A stretch of 64,000 bases of DNA from the NCBI RefSeq assembly GCF_022682495.2, contig NC_071393.1, positions 103,558,304-103,622,303 of the forward strand, read 5' to 3'. Source of the stretch: Desmodus rotundus. Taxonomy: Eukaryota > Chordata > Mammalia > Chiroptera > Phyllostomidae. Position numbers and translations under genes: made by a program. A model generated the notes under the pieces. It did not search any database. It was not told where the DNA came from and saw only the letters and a program-made list of their open reading frames with translations. This document shows, in pieces, positions 24,835-36,041 of the stretch. The stretch's first letter is position 1. Each line of letters opens with the position of its first letter.

Positions 24835-25030
24835 GTTATAGTTTACAAATTAATTTTCACAGGTATTGTCCTGTGGTTCTTATAATTCTGCAAGTGTAAA
24901 TATTGGTATCACTCCCATTTTATGGATGAGGGAATGGGGAGCAATAAAGATTGCCCAAGGTCAAAGACTTGAGATTCAAACCCAGGCCACTCAAGCTCGA
25001 TGCATGATACCACACTGCCTCTCAGAGGCC
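24835..25030 (-). repeat. MIR SINE, minus orientation
   Basis: The blocks 'cccattttatggatgaggga', 'ttgcccaaggtcaaagactt', 'gattcaaacccaggcc' and the closing 'accacactgcctctc' form the antisense MIR. Confidence 0.75.
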
Positions 25031-25034
25031 ATGG

Positions 25035-25695
25035 AACAGACATACAGCAGCAGTCTGAAAAATGTTCCAAATAAAATGAGTAAGACCACCAAGAAAACTA
25101 AGTAAAATTCTTCGTGCCCAGCAAAGTGACTAGTGAACAGGGCAAGGGGCAAGCTGTTTGGCCAGCAAACAATGGAGAAGCAAACAAAAGCAAGATAAAA
25201 TTTGGAATTAAAAAAAAACATTTACACGGCGATTTCACAATAATAAAATAAGACTTTTCTCTGAGGGTCCCTTCAGTGTTCTCACACAGACTGTCCCGAT
25301 GGTCCTCAAGCAGACGCCTCACTCACCACTACTCCCATGGACCTGTTTTAACACTCAATTTTGGGCTAGTTTTTATTTTAGAATTTCCCAGGAAAAATCA
25401 GTACTATGGGAACTAAAACTTCTTTGTCAGAAGTGGTCAATTTCCAAACCCCAGTGACGTGTGAAAGAATGTTTGTTGAGACAGCTTTAAATACGAATGC
25501 ATGAAGATGCACTTTTCTCCATAAGCGAATTTGCCTCTTCTTCTCTCTTGTGCCCTGGTCGGAGCCAGCCCTAGGCAAACCCGCCAAACTGAAGTTTATT
25601 TTCAGCACCACCTCCCCCTAATCTCCACTCTTCCCAACTTTCTGTAAAAGCCCCAGGTACTTTCTCCTACTTCCCTTCACCCAAGGACTCAGGGA
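25035..25695. other. Intergenic, nothing recognised
   Basis: No supported feature. Confidence 0.4.
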
Positions 25696-25697
25696 GC

Positions 25698-25724
25698 TTT
25701 TTTTGTTTGTTTGTTTGTTTTTTT
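25698..25724. repeat. (TTTG)n simple repeat
   Basis: Short tetranucleotide run flanked by T runs. Confidence 0.9.
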
Positions 25725-25782
25725 CCTTTCCAGTCAAAATCTGCCCTCCAGAAAGGACGTAATAAAAATTTTCACTCTGGAC

Positions 25783-25924
25783 CAATGGTTTCCAACTTCG
25801 GCTGAACATTAAAATTACCTTTTATATTTTTAAACACACACGCACACACACTAAGACCTGGCTTCAGTGCTTAAAAAAAATTGTTCATGTGATTCTAATA
25901 TGTAGCCAGGGTTGAGACTCACTG
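25783..25924 (+). mobile_element. MER5-type hAT MITE with internal CA run
   Basis: Starts 'caatggtttccaacttcggc', ends 'agccagggttgagactcactg', with 'gtgattctaatatg' inside. A short CA-rich run interrupts the middle (about 25836-25851). Confidence 0.7.
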
Positions 25925-25929
25925 CATGT

Positions 25930-27200
25930 ATATTCGCGGGAAGGCTTATAGCACAGGGTCCAGTAGAAGTCACACCTGCTTGACTGTGGTTGGTAGGGTA
26001 ATAATATGGGCGTCATAACTTATTGTTTTAATCTGAACATTTCACCTAAAATGTCATATTGTGTACTTGAGTGTGATATTATATTACAGAATTAATTACA
26101 TGCTTATGATTTTGTAAGAAAAGATTTTGTAATTAAAAGGGGGCGTTATTTGTGCCAGACCCTGTATCACCCTTTCCGGAGGTGTTTGTAATTTATATCA
26201 CAATAAAGCCCTAATAATGGGATTTTTCAAGGGAGCCATGAAATAGATGCAGGTAGGGGGAGAACTGAAGGTAGAAGGAGGACCCCTGGGTGGAAATCGC
26301 CCCTTCATGGGTGGGCAGCCTTTGGTTTCCATCTCCACTAGTGAGCTTTGTGGACTGGTGACAGGAGGGCCCTTCAGATGTGCATTTGGCTTAGAGTCCT
26401 CCTGTCTCCTGGTTTGCCTCTTAGACACAGCACCCTTCGACTGCTGCTCATGTTGCCTACGCTTAGATCCTTTAGTCACCTCTGTTTTTTCTCCATGCTG
26501 TTGGATTATTTTCCTCTTAGGCCTGATTTGTATACTTGCCCTTGATTTCCATCATTCAGCTAAGGGGATAAGGGGCCCTGAGTAATTCAACACGGCCATT
26601 AAGTGTTGGGAGGACAGTCCCCGGGTCTTCCTCTGAAGGAAAGATTAGAGCTGGCTGTCTCTTTCTGGACAAGTGTCACGGGGTGGCAGTTTGGTAGGCT
26701 CACCAAGAAAGCAGGGTCCGTTCTCAGTTTTATAGGCTCTAAACCACAGTTTTATCATAGCACTTGAGAGTGATCGGGCCTGTACGGGGTGGTATATAAC
26801 TCATCTACCACACAAGTCACAGCGCGGTGTTCTCATTTTTATGGAGATCATTGATTGCCAAATGGACCATTCCTGTTGGCCAGCCTACACCTTAGCTTAG
26901 GACATTAAATTCAGGGCAAGAGCTTTCTCAGTGAGAAAAAAGGTAGAGCAAAAGTATAAAACAAACTGCCGCTACAAAATGCTTCCTGACATCCTACCTA
27001 GAAATTCTAGAAAGCCAGAGACTCCTACATCTTAGCCATACTCAACTGCCTCTTTTCTCCTTGCCTTTGAAACAACGCCCTGCTTTCTAAGTGTTAGACT
27101 TGTCAGTGGCAGAAGAATCAGTCCAAGAGGACACCTTAGTTGAGTGGATATCACCAAAGAAGAGTCCGTTATCTGGTATCTGCTGTAGTCTCTTCAATCA
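25930..27200. other. Intergenic, nothing recognised
   Basis: A 112-codon frame at 26247-26585 has hydrophobic stretches but no recognisable motif; it is probably chance. No transposon ends. Confidence 0.4.
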
Positions 27201-27203
27201 GAC

Positions 27204-27430
27204 CAGTGGATTTCAAGTCTTACACATGGGAAGACCTTTAAAAACCTGACACCTAGGCCACACCCTAGCACAATCAGATCAGCGACCCAGAGGTGGGTGC
27301 CCTGGGCATCAGTGTATTAGGGGCTCTAATGATGCTACAGAAATGGGCTGCCAATGAACTCAGGTTATTTTTTTAAACTCCCCTGAGGTGATTCCAAAGA
27401 AAAGCCGAGCTTGCAAACTATCGAACTACT
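27204..27430 (+). mobile_element. MER5-like hAT element
   Basis: Starts 'cagtggatttcaagtc', contains 'ctaggccacaccctagcac' and 'cctgggcatcagtgtatt', and ends 'cctgaggtgattccaaag' then 'gaactactg'. The order is that of MER5, but it is longer and diverged. Confidence 0.55.
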
Positions 27431-27563
27431 GTGTTTCACCATGTGTAATGCACACTTTTGCCCGGACTTTTGAGGGAAATATAAGGATGCGCATTATACA
27501 TGAGCAGTGCTAAAACATGGCTGCACATTATACACGGAGCGCATTATCCACGGCGAAATATGG
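27428..27563. mobile_element. TcMar-type MITE (Tc2/Kanga-like ends)
   Basis: Imperfect terminal inverted repeats: left 'tactgtgtttcaccatgtgt' with 'aatgcac' next, right (reverse-complemented) 'taccatatttcgccgtggat' then 'aatgcgc'. The interior repeats 'gcattatacac' words. It inserted at or immediately beside the end of the MER5-like element. Confidence 0.5.
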
Positions 27564-27671
27564 TATATCTGTGAAACCAATTAGCATATGCACAGTCGGA
27601 TAAGGCTGGAAACAAATCCCTACTCCAGTTCTCGGTCTGCCATCCTGTTTAGGAGGGATCGGGTAATAAAA

Positions 27672-27742
27672 GCTGTTTATATTTATATTTAAGCATATTC
27701 ACACTTACATTTACATTTATATTTATATTATTTATATGCCAG
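27672..27742. repeat. (TTTATA)n-like degenerate repeat
   Basis: Repeated 'tttatat' and 'tttacat' hexamer variants over about 70 bp. Confidence 0.8.
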
Positions 27743-27849
27743 ACACTGAAGAGGTATTTACTACATGCCTCATTAGTTCTGAACATAAGCTGAACATCCC
27801 GAAGCACTGGGCTGAGCTTCCTAAATAAATATATGCCAACCACAAACCT

Positions 27850-27954
27850 CCCCAGGTCTCCTTAATCAGAAACTCTGAGGTTGGATGCTGGGAATTTGAA
27901 GATCTTAAAAACTCCCCAGATGAGCTGATTCAAAACTAAGGCTGGGAATCGCTG
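27850..27954 (+). mobile_element. MER5 fragment
   Basis: The 3' half of a MER5 element: 'ttaatcagaaactctgaggt', 'cttaaaaactccccagatga', and a decayed end 'ctgggaatcgctg'. Confidence 0.6.
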
Positions 27955-27959
27955 AGCCA

Positions 27960-28385
27960 TGTAGAACACCTGGAACTTGTGACGTCTTCCGGCACTTATC
28001 GTAACAACATCGATCTTTGTGCAGAGCCAGATTACAGGGTGAGCCAACCAGAAAAAAGGCCTGTGGTATCAATATATTAGAAGTGGTAAAAATACCACAG
28101 AGTGTATTGTCAGTGAACTCAGGTCTCCTAATATAAAGGCAAAATGTAACATAGTCCCATTGCTACTAAATTAGATGACCTTTCAAAAGAAATTAAAAGG
28201 GAGAAAAGAAAAGCATTTTTGTCAACGCTGACCCCCTACTCACTACACCAATGTTGAACAAGTATTTTCAACACCCACAGTGCTCAGATACGTTCACCCA
28301 GCCCTCATTCCGTGTTAGATTTCACCGGTGCGTTTGGGTTGGTTGTTTCCTTGTGTTCTGTAAGATAAACAACAAAACCAACATC
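27960..28385. other. Intergenic, nothing recognised
   Basis: No supported feature. Confidence 0.4.
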
Positions 28386-28387
28386 AC

Positions 28388-28478
28388 TGCCATTTATTGA
28401 GCACTTAACTACATTTCTGGTGCTAAGCCTGATTATAACTTTTTACTTCTTACCCAAACTCCTCCCATACAGGGAGGT
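28388..28478 (-). repeat. MIR fragment, minus orientation
   Basis: Starts 'tgccatttattgagcactta' and continues with the antisense MIR 3' part. Confidence 0.5.
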
Positions 28479-28506
28479 ATTCATTCATTCATTCATTCAT
28501 TCATTC
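28479..28506. repeat. (ATTC)n simple repeat
   Basis: Seven units of 'attc/tcat', directly visible. Confidence 0.95.
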
Positions 28507-28589
28507 GCGCAACAAGTACTGACTGCCCACTGCAGAAGAAGACAGTATTTGACAGCCTTGGGAATGGTAACATGAATCCCCCCCCCACC

Positions 28590-28745
28590 TTGGAAGCTAC
28601 TGATTGTATGCCTCTGAACATTGTTTTATTCCTTTTAAGCCTCAGAGTTTCCTCCTCTGTAAAATAAGGGTCATAATATCACCACAAACGAGTAGTAACT
28701 CGTTAAAGCACCAAACACAATGTCTGATGACTACTCAGTAAGGGT
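28590..28745 (+). repeat. MIR SINE fragment
   Basis: The blocks 'ttaagcctcagagtttcctc' and 'ctctgtaaaataagggtcat' form the MIR core and 3' part. Confidence 0.65.
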
Positions 28746-28839
28746 AACACGGCGGAGACTTTCTGCTACCGTGCATACTCACTGTGCTGAGAGACTGAGT
28801 GCCCGACACCTTTATCTCATGAGCAAATTCACCCATCCA

Positions 28840-29170
28840 CTTGTTTATCCGTCTATTTAGTAATTCAATCAGTCAACAAGTCATTTTCTAACGCTGTGCT
28901 AGGCTGTGGGAGCGCACAGGGAAGTGATGAGAGGTGCAGTGGAGGCCTGCGTGTAAGGCACCCTGGCAGGGCAGAGGGAGGGGCCCGGGACCTTGCTGAG
29001 AGCAGTCGGCAAAGGTTTCATGGCACAGGAGACCCCTCGAAGGAAGTGTGAAGCCAGTGACATGAGTGTGGGAGGTAGGTAGGGCGAGGGTGTGCCAGGC
29101 AGAGGGAAAACCATGAGCTAGGATAGGTTTCTGGGATGATGGCCATCCCTGACTGGAGAGCAAGGCCCTT
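28840..29170 (-). repeat. L2-like LINE fragment, minus orientation
   Basis: The blocks 'ctgtgctaggctgtgggagc', 'gtgtgccaggcagagggaaa' and 'caaggcccttgaattttccc' are arranged like reverse L2 3' sequence. Approximate. Confidence 0.35.
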
Positions 29171-29174
29171 GAAT

Positions 29175-30125
29175 TTTCCCTGGATTTGACAATCTGAGGG
29201 GTTGGGATTTAATTTTTGAGCCTGTAGACTTAGGCTTACCGACTATACTTCTCAGAAAATCCTCATTAAGATTTGATGAGTTACCTATGCAGTTCTTATG
29301 AATAAATTCAGCAAAACTGTAGTCAAGTGGTGTTTCCATTGTTGCAATCACTCAATCATTCACTGGCAAGCAACTGCAAGTCCAAAGGCAAAAAGGAAAT
29401 GTGGGTTTAATAACTGTTTGCAATGGATATTTCAGTGTGATTTTCATACTATTTTTCTATCTCTTGGATTTGTTTTATTAGCCTTTAAATATCAAACACA
29501 TGGTTCTGCAGCAAAAAATAGGCTTTTGAAATGTTACCAGAAAGAGGTATTATCAACATTTACTTATTAGGTTAAAATATCTTCTAAACACGAAGGACTC
29601 CCTCATTGGGGTTTCTGTAGGAAGAAAGCTCTGTTGACGCAGCTACAAGATACAGGCCAAACCCGAAGCACTTCGAGTCACTCACCCTCACTCCAGAGGC
29701 TGCGAGAGCCTCTGAGCGCTTCTGCACACTCCCAGCAGCCAGGGTGTCTCCTGGGAAGTACGTTTTAGCCCTTAAATCTGGACCTTTGCAACACAATAAA
29801 TGGGGGGGGGGAGGGGGGCAGAAATGACAACTATACACAACTGTGGTTGTCTATGAAAACTGGAATTTTCTGTATTTTCCCAAAAGCTTTAATGAATATT
29901 TTACTTCTTAAAATGGCCCCCAAAGTTACATAATTAAATACATAATAATGAGAACAAAAGTCAAACACCAAATTACTCGGTCTTCACATCTAGCTCGTCC
30001 TCACTTCTCATAAGCCCATGTTGCTGTGTTTAATGCAACTGTGACAGAGACATTACCGCTAGGGCTCAAGCGCCTCGGTGCAAAACAGGACTGTGACTAT
30101 TGTAAAATTCATCTGCTAACTTTCA
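29175..30125. other. Intergenic; G-run at 29802-29818
   Basis: A run of G residues broken by one A (29802-29818) could form a quadruplex. No gene. The rest is unique-looking AT-rich sequence. Confidence 0.4.
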
Positions 30126-30129
30126 CTCC

Positions 30130-30300
30130 TGTGCATTCCCTCTTCTTAGTTATACCTTCTTTCAGAGTTTATGAATTAATTATATTTTAACAATGGGTGC
30201 TTTTAAATTAATTGACTATTACAGCTGATAAAACAACAGGAATGCAACGATTGAATTATTGATCTATTCCTCACCAAAGCTCCCCTAGACCACTTGTAAC
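30130..30300. promoter_or_regulatory. Candidate conserved non-coding element
   Basis: Repeat-free and dense in homeodomain-type cores: 'gaattaattatattt', 'aaattaattgactatt', 'gaattattgatc'. Unverified. Confidence 0.2.
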
Positions 30301-30689
30301 AGGAGAAGGAGGCTTGGAGGCGATTCACTAAAATTTCTCCCAATAACTTACAACAACCTACACCAAGCCAGTAATGACAACATTTTAATCATCGTAAATA
30401 TCAATAGCTAACATTGTATTTTAAGAATCAAATTAGGATTATTATAATTGTATAGACTCTTTTCTCAAGAAATTAAGTTATAGGAAGAAAAGCTCATCTT
30501 CTGGTCATAGTCTTACACAGCAAGAAACATTTTTCATTGTAAGTGTGCCTTTTATAGCCCTTAAATTTCAAAAAGATGAGGAGGATGGATCCCGTGTGCT
30601 TACTAATCTGTAAACAGAGCACCAGGCCAGGAATCAATTCTGAAATGTGGCATCAATCGCACAGACTTCCACTTAGTTTTAGTTAAATA

Positions 30690-30880
30690 AAAGCCCTACT
30701 AGATACGCAAATAACATCAACCTTGCCAGATTAAAGAGAGGCCCCTCAAACTCTAAATCATGATCGTCAATCATTACTCAGGATTAAGGGATATATTTTA
30801 AAAACCTAAAAGCGAGCGCTTCCTTTTAACTTCTGACTACTGTGCATTTTGGATTATCGCCCAGAAATGGCATTACTTGA
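30690..30880. promoter_or_regulatory. Candidate conserved non-coding element with GGATTA words
   Basis: Contains 'cagattaaagagagg', 'atcatgatcgtcaatcatta' and 'ctcaggattaagggat', the last holding a GGATTA core of the type bound by Otx/bicoid-class homeodomains, and 'tggattatcgcc'. This would fit an OTX2-neighbourhood element, but it is inference from short words. Confidence 0.2.
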
Positions 30881-31369
30881 AACAAGACTGCCTCCCTCCT
30901 ACCATTTATGAGAAGTGCATTGTTACCATCTGCAGTGGTTTATTTGGAATAAAAGTCAGCCAGGCATGCGGCTTAAGGTTCAGAGCCCTTCAGCAGACTG
31001 TGCTTGGGTGTGGAACGCAGCTTCACATTTAAATGGAGCTGATTTTTGGGTTAGTCAGTGTTTTCTCCACATTGCTGTCCTCCCCACCCAAAAGAAGCAA
31101 ATTAGCCTGAGAACTAAGACGACCATAACATATTCACATTGTAAAGTGGAAATTTCCTGTACACCCTGCAGTGACCAGTGAAGCTTTACTTTTAAACTCT
31201 CCAGGCTTGTTCAGGTGAATAATTTTCCCATTTTGTATCTTCTCATTATCATTCCCCTCTCTAGACACCCATATTATTTTCACTATTAGAAAATACTCTT
31301 TTAAAAGGCATGTGTTATAGGGAATAATACCCCAAAGATGTAATCATCCAAGGGCCTTGGGAAAACAAT

Positions 31370-31430
31370 ATGTAAATACATATACATATATATGTATACA
31401 CACATATGTGTATATATACACACATACTTA
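31370..31430. repeat. (CATA/TATG)n AT-rich simple repeat
   Basis: Alternating 'acatata' and 'tatgtgta' words over about 60 bp, partly self-complementary. Confidence 0.85.
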
Positions 31431-31494
31431 TAAAAAGTTATAATAGTTCTAACAAACAACAGATTCTATGAATTTGTATGAAAGAGATATCCAA

Positions 31495-31645
31495 ATAATA
31501 TCTCTAAAGTATACACAAGAAACTAATAACAGGTTTCTTTGTTTAGAGGTGAGGGGAGACTGAGAGTCTGGAATGAGAAAGACATTTATCCATATCATTT
31601 TGTGCTTTTTTTTTAAAACATGTAAATGTACTGGACATTTTTTTA
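31495..31645 (+). mobile_element. L1 3' end fragment
   Basis: The run 'agtatacacaagaaactaat' then 'aacaggtttctttgtttagagg' and 'atcattttgtgctttttttt' is the 3' UTR end of an old mammalian L1 copy. Confidence 0.6.
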
Positions 31646-31649
31646 GTAA

Positions 31650-33505
31650 TGATCCCTTGTGTAGTTACTTAAAATTGTAAAAAAAGAAAATATGTACTAG
31701 TTCTTTATATTTAAAACAAAAATCACATTCCAGCACTAATCTTATCAAGAAATAACCTCTTAATACGATTATTAACAAAGTGTTAATTTATGAAAAGTTC
31801 AGCATTCTATTAAATTGCTAACAAAACACGGAATTACAACCCAACAGGTTGCTTCATTGAATTCATTCATCCACTCCTGGCAAAGACATTCCAAATTTTC
31901 ACTTAATTAATATTCCTTCTCTTGGTTTCCATAGTTTCTTTTTAAACATGAGTACCAGCAGAAGCTGGCAGTAACTTTACTCATATTCTCAATAATAACC
32001 CCCTCTGGCTGTCAGTATGTATGAAAAGGACATTTTTTCCTACTCAGAAGAGCTGCCATTTTCACGTCTTTTGTTTTAAAATATGCTAGTAACATTTCTT
32101 TCTCTCCCTTATTTGGTACACGCAGTTTGACATACTTAACTCTTCCCCTGCCTATGATTCCCACAATGCTCAGCTGAAAAAACGCTCAGGAATAGTAGTG
32201 CTGCCATTCTGGAGCCCGACAACAGCCCCATTCTACCTCCCCGTAAGCTCAGAACTGCAGGGGTCTATGAAACTGGGGCCTGACAGCAAAATGTTCCGGT
32301 AGAAACCAATATCATGGCTTGAAATTTAGCTGGGTGCAGAAGAGGCCTTGATTCCTATTGTGTTTTATAGCTCAATGAAGATCTCCTTGGCCACTGTAAG
32401 CAAAGGAATGAATTGGTAAGAAACTACGTCTGTATGAGTAAATGGCTTGTGAGTCCACTAAACTGGTTCATTTGGGCACAACTAATTCACTACATTCCGC
32501 ATATCTTCTCTGAAGCTAGGTATTTTCCTACAACCCAAAGAGGATAGGAAGCAGTCTCAGACCTAGTCTTGTACCTCCTCTCTGCCCTGTCTCGCCTTGA
32601 ACACCTGCTTGTCCTGGCTGGGCTGATCGCCTTCTGTGAGTCACAAAGTCTCCGGCAATACACTGCGGGGCTGGAGCAGCACAACAATACCTCTGTGTCC
32701 ACTTCATTTTAGTTTAGGATGTCCTCCTATTTCTTCCATGATGCTGTTACAGTTCTTCAGATTTTGCTCTTAATTTTTACCTAGCTGTTCCATTTCTGTG
32801 CATGTGCACATTCCACAAGACTGGTGAAAATATTCCTGCTGACTAAATTGTCTGTTGTGGTTTACAATAAGACTTACAGCCTGATTGATGTGGATGAGCT
32901 CCATTTTCCCTGGTTTGCACAGATCAGGCCTGGACCACACATCATATCAGCCCCTGTGGTCCCCGCTTGTGTTGATCTCTGCATTCAGTCCTCATTGACC
33001 ATCAGTGTCAAAGGTAAATATGTAGACCCCACCCAAGAGGCACGAGGTCACTGACCTCTCTGGCAACTTCTCTTTGGTCTTGTTGACAACCATGGCTATC
33101 CCAACAAGTAACCACACAGAGCTGTCTGTTCTCATGGCCAGTGTGGGCCTTGTCTTGTCCACACTACTCTGACTTTGAGACTCACTGATCTCTCTGTTTT
33201 GCCCTGAAAGGGATTATTTATCCTATTCCAATGGGTTTGAGTAAGAAGAATAAACTGGCAAGCAAGAGACAGCTAGAAATACAATATGCCAGAAAACAAT
33301 AAACTATTTTGTTTGTAGTTGTATGTTCCTCCAAAACTTTTTCAATTATTCTATGATTATAAGTCAAAGGATAAAAAATAATATGGAAAAAACGTGCCTT
33401 GCATTGAAGCTGCCCACTCTCCAGGAATGTCCCAAGAATAAATTCAGATAGAATTTAAATTCAAATAAATAAGAAAGAAATGTATTGACCCTAAATAGAA
33501 AATAT
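31650..33505. other. Intergenic, nothing certain
   Basis: A moderately GC-rich part (about 32500-33230) looks different from its AT-rich surroundings and may be a decayed element, but neither strand gives a recognisable protein or LTR end. Confidence 0.3.
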
Positions 33506-33510
33506 CTATA

Positions 33511-33628
33511 GAGTGGGAAAAAGTAGGTTTACAGTTGTGAGGACATGAAAGTTTATTTTTGCATTATTATTTATTAATTATTGTGTTATTTTCCATGTGA
33601 ACGGAAAACCTACTTTCGCCCCACCCTG
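33511..33628. mobile_element. 118-bp mariner-type MITE
   Basis: TA duplications (33509-33510, 33629-33630) flank terminal inverted repeats: left 'gagtgggaaaaagtaggttt', right (reverse-complemented) 'cagggtggggcgaaagtagg'. The complete element is nearly palindromic, with an AT-rich centre ('attattaattatt' type), so it could fold as a hairpin. It encodes nothing. Confidence 0.8.
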
Positions 33629-33644
33629 TATATAATATCGCTGA

Positions 33645-33770
33645 AGGACATAAAACCACATTAAAAAGCATACCATCTTCTTGAATGCAAAGAACTTAAT
33701 ATTCTACAAATGTCAATTCTCCCCAAATTAATATACCAATGCAATGCAATTCAATTAGACTGTCCACAGA
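33645..33770 (+). mobile_element. L1 ORF2 fragment
   Basis: The blocks 'aatgtcaattctccccaaat' and 'taatataccaatgcaatgca' match the distal ORF2 region of mammalian L1, in sense orientation. The ends are decayed. Confidence 0.55.
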
Positions 33771-33771
33771 C

Positions 33772-34280
33772 ATGGCACACATGCAAATTCTGCATCTCTC
33801 TTCTTACACACATACTCCATTGTCCCATTAAACTCCACTTAAAAAACAAAAGTTCAAAGGTAAAATCATTAAGAATTTCAAGATGATGTCAGCAGAGCAC
33901 TAAACCAAGGAGGGTGCCTGCTGAGCGCGCGCCTCGTGCAGCTGCGCAGATTGCAGGCACACGAAGCTGACCCCGGCACCCTCTCCTCCACATTTAGGAA
34001 GGAAACTTTCCCCTGCCGTCTCTCCTTTTTCTCTATGTTCTGATCTGTAATATTTTCCCCCAGAGCATTTCTCTTCTAATGTAGAGTTCATTTATTAATT
34101 ATATGGATTGGCTTCTGCTGCCAGAACAGTCTCTGGGACTTTGTTTACTGATGTGTCCCATGCGCCTGTCACAGCACTTAGAACATTATAGGCGTTCAGT
34201 GAACATTTATTGAACTGAGTGAAGAATGAAATGAGCCCTCAAGGGCTGATAGGCCTCTCTCCTACCCAATAAAACGTTAT
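33772..34280. other. Intergenic, with MIR/L2-like tail near 34150
   Basis: The block 'cacttagaacattataggcg' then 'ttcagtgaacatttattga' at about 34173-34215 resembles the tail of an L2 or MIR copy. Nothing else is supported. Confidence 0.35.
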
Positions 34281-34289
34281 GAGGTAGAG

Positions 34290-35053
34290 CAGTGATTTTT
34301 AACTGGTGCGCCACAAGAATTTTTAAAACATGCAATACTTATTTAGTCAGGGGCGCTGACATTTTTTCTCTTAGGAAAAAAAAAATGACTACAGCCAACA
34401 TGATAGCCATCTGGTGTGAATGAGTAAAAATTATACCTATTTTTTTTTTGTCAAACCAGCAAAAAATACATGTTTTGGTGTGCCACAGAATATTAGTAAT
34501 TTTGGGGTTGGCCAAAAGTTTTAGTAGCACTTAGTTGTCTTTAACTTCACTTGAAACAATTTTGTTAGATTGTATTGTGACAGATGTCATATCAGCATGC
34601 ATTAAAAGAAAACTTATCCAAATTGGTGAATTTTTGTGTAGTCATTTCAATACTGAAGATGGAAGAAAATATGCGATATTTTCAGCACATTATGCTTTTT
34701 TATTTCAAGAAAGGTAAAAGCACAACAGAAACACACAAAAAGAGATTTGTGCAGTGTATGGAGAAGGTGCTGTGACTGACTGAACGTGTCAAAAGTGGTT
34801 TGTGAAGTTTCATGCTGAAGATTTCTCGCTGGACGATGCTGGACGGTCAGGTAGACCAGTTGAAGTTGACAGCGATCAAATCGAGACACTGAGAACAACC
34901 AATGTTATACTATGTGGGAGATAGCTGACGTACTCAAACAGTTACTGGGGAAAATGAAAAGTGCGTCTTATTTTACAGAAAAAACCATACGGACTTTTTG
35001 GCCAACCCCAGAGTTCATGTGTGCCACGAGAAGGAAGAGGTTGGAAATCACTG
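34290..35053. mobile_element. hAT element with 8-bp target duplication, hosting a mariner
   Basis: The termini are 'cagtgatttttaac' on the left and, reverse-complemented, 'cagtgatttccaac' on the right. The 8-bp direct repeats 'aggtagag' (34282-34289) and 'aggtagaa' (35054-35061) flank it exactly, as expected for hAT insertion. The hAT sequence proper is only about 257 bp (34290-34503 plus 35011-35053); the rest is an inserted mariner. It has no transposase, so it is a MITE. Confidence 0.85.
34504..35010 (+). mobile_element. Mariner deletion derivative nested in the hAT element
   Basis: Terminal inverted repeats are present: left 'ggggttggccaaaagtttta', right (reverse-complemented) 'ggggttggccaaaaagtccg'. 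The interior (about 34660-34890) encodes a frame-broken mariner N-terminal transposase: 'FQHIMLFYFKKGKSTTETHK' in one frame, then in another 'KFHAEDFSLDDAGRSGRP', the helix-turn-helix and linker part. The catalytic D,D,D region is missing. About 0.5 kb remains of an element that should be about 1.3 kb. Confidence 0.8.
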
Positions 35054-35059
35054 AGGTAG

Positions 35060-35805
35060 AATTTTGTGCTGATTCCTCACCGGAAACGTGTTGCATTGAC
35101 TCCCGAACGCTGGGCACCCTTCCATGAAGAGCAAAGGGGACATTGGGCCTCTCCACTCACATGTTCATATTGCTGCTCATTTGCAGGTTTGTTAATTGGA
35201 TAAAAATAACCTTAAATGGGTCCAGGTTGTCTTTATTGCCCATCTTTGAACCTGGACCACCAAGCTTTGGGGTCTGTCCTTGCCTCACATTTAGGAAACA
35301 TTATCACCAGCTGGTCTATTCTTACTGCTGACTCTAAATAACAAAGCAAAGGCTCACTCCCTCAATTCTTTATGTTGGCTCAGGTGTTTCCCCTCTGTTT
35401 ATGCTATGAAGAGTCACATCAATATTCAATTTGCAGCATATTTAAGTATGAAAAGTGTGGATTTCTTTAAGTGTAAGAACAAGTTTGAGCAACTACACCA
35501 ATCAAAATCCACGGTATAACTATTAATAGAGTTGAGCTCTGACATATTGGGATTTTTCATTTTTTAAGTGTTCTGGTTTGTTTTGTGAAGTGACCTGGCT
35601 TTGGGGGGTTGCTAGTAGTTTGGATTTCTGGTAGACAAATCCATTATATTCTGAGACATACCCATCATTTGCAGAAAATTATCCAGAACAGGCTCTTCTA
35701 TTACAAAAAATTAAGAGTTCATCAGCTGATCTTGCAGAAACATGTGACGTCATCATAAATCCAAATTCAGATATTATAATCTGAGCAGCTGACTTTCCGA
35801 GAAAT
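35060..35805. other. Intergenic, nothing recognised
   Basis: AT-rich unique sequence without recognised features. Confidence 0.4.
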
Positions 35806-35811
35806 GTTACA

Positions 35812-36040
35812 CGGTGGTTAAGTGCACAAGTACCAATGTCTGACTGCCCATGTCCAATCCTCTCTCTACCTGCCCCTACCCGGGTGGATTCACATTGCGT
35901 TCTCCACGCCTCAACTCTTTCATCCATACAAAGGTGTTGACAATATACCATCTACCTCATAAAGGTTTTGTGTAGACTGAACGTACCAATTAAAATAGCA
36001 CCTAGCACAAAGTAAATGCGACATGAGTGCTAGCTATCCT
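35812..36040 (+). repeat. MIR SINE, nearly full length
   Basis: The order 'cacggtggttaagtgcacaa', 'caactctttcatccatacaa', 'ctacctcataaaggttttgt', 'cacctagcacaaagtaaatg' covers the MIR from head to tail in sense orientation. Confidence 0.8.
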
Positions 36041-36041
36041 C

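Noticed and set aside
28479..28506. Short regular repeats as a CRISPR array
   Set aside because: Only a tetranucleotide run without spacers, in a mammalian genome.
32824..33054. 76-codon frame as a possible retroviral or exon remnant
   Set aside because: No motif, splice context or matching neighbouring fragment; I could not support any assignment.
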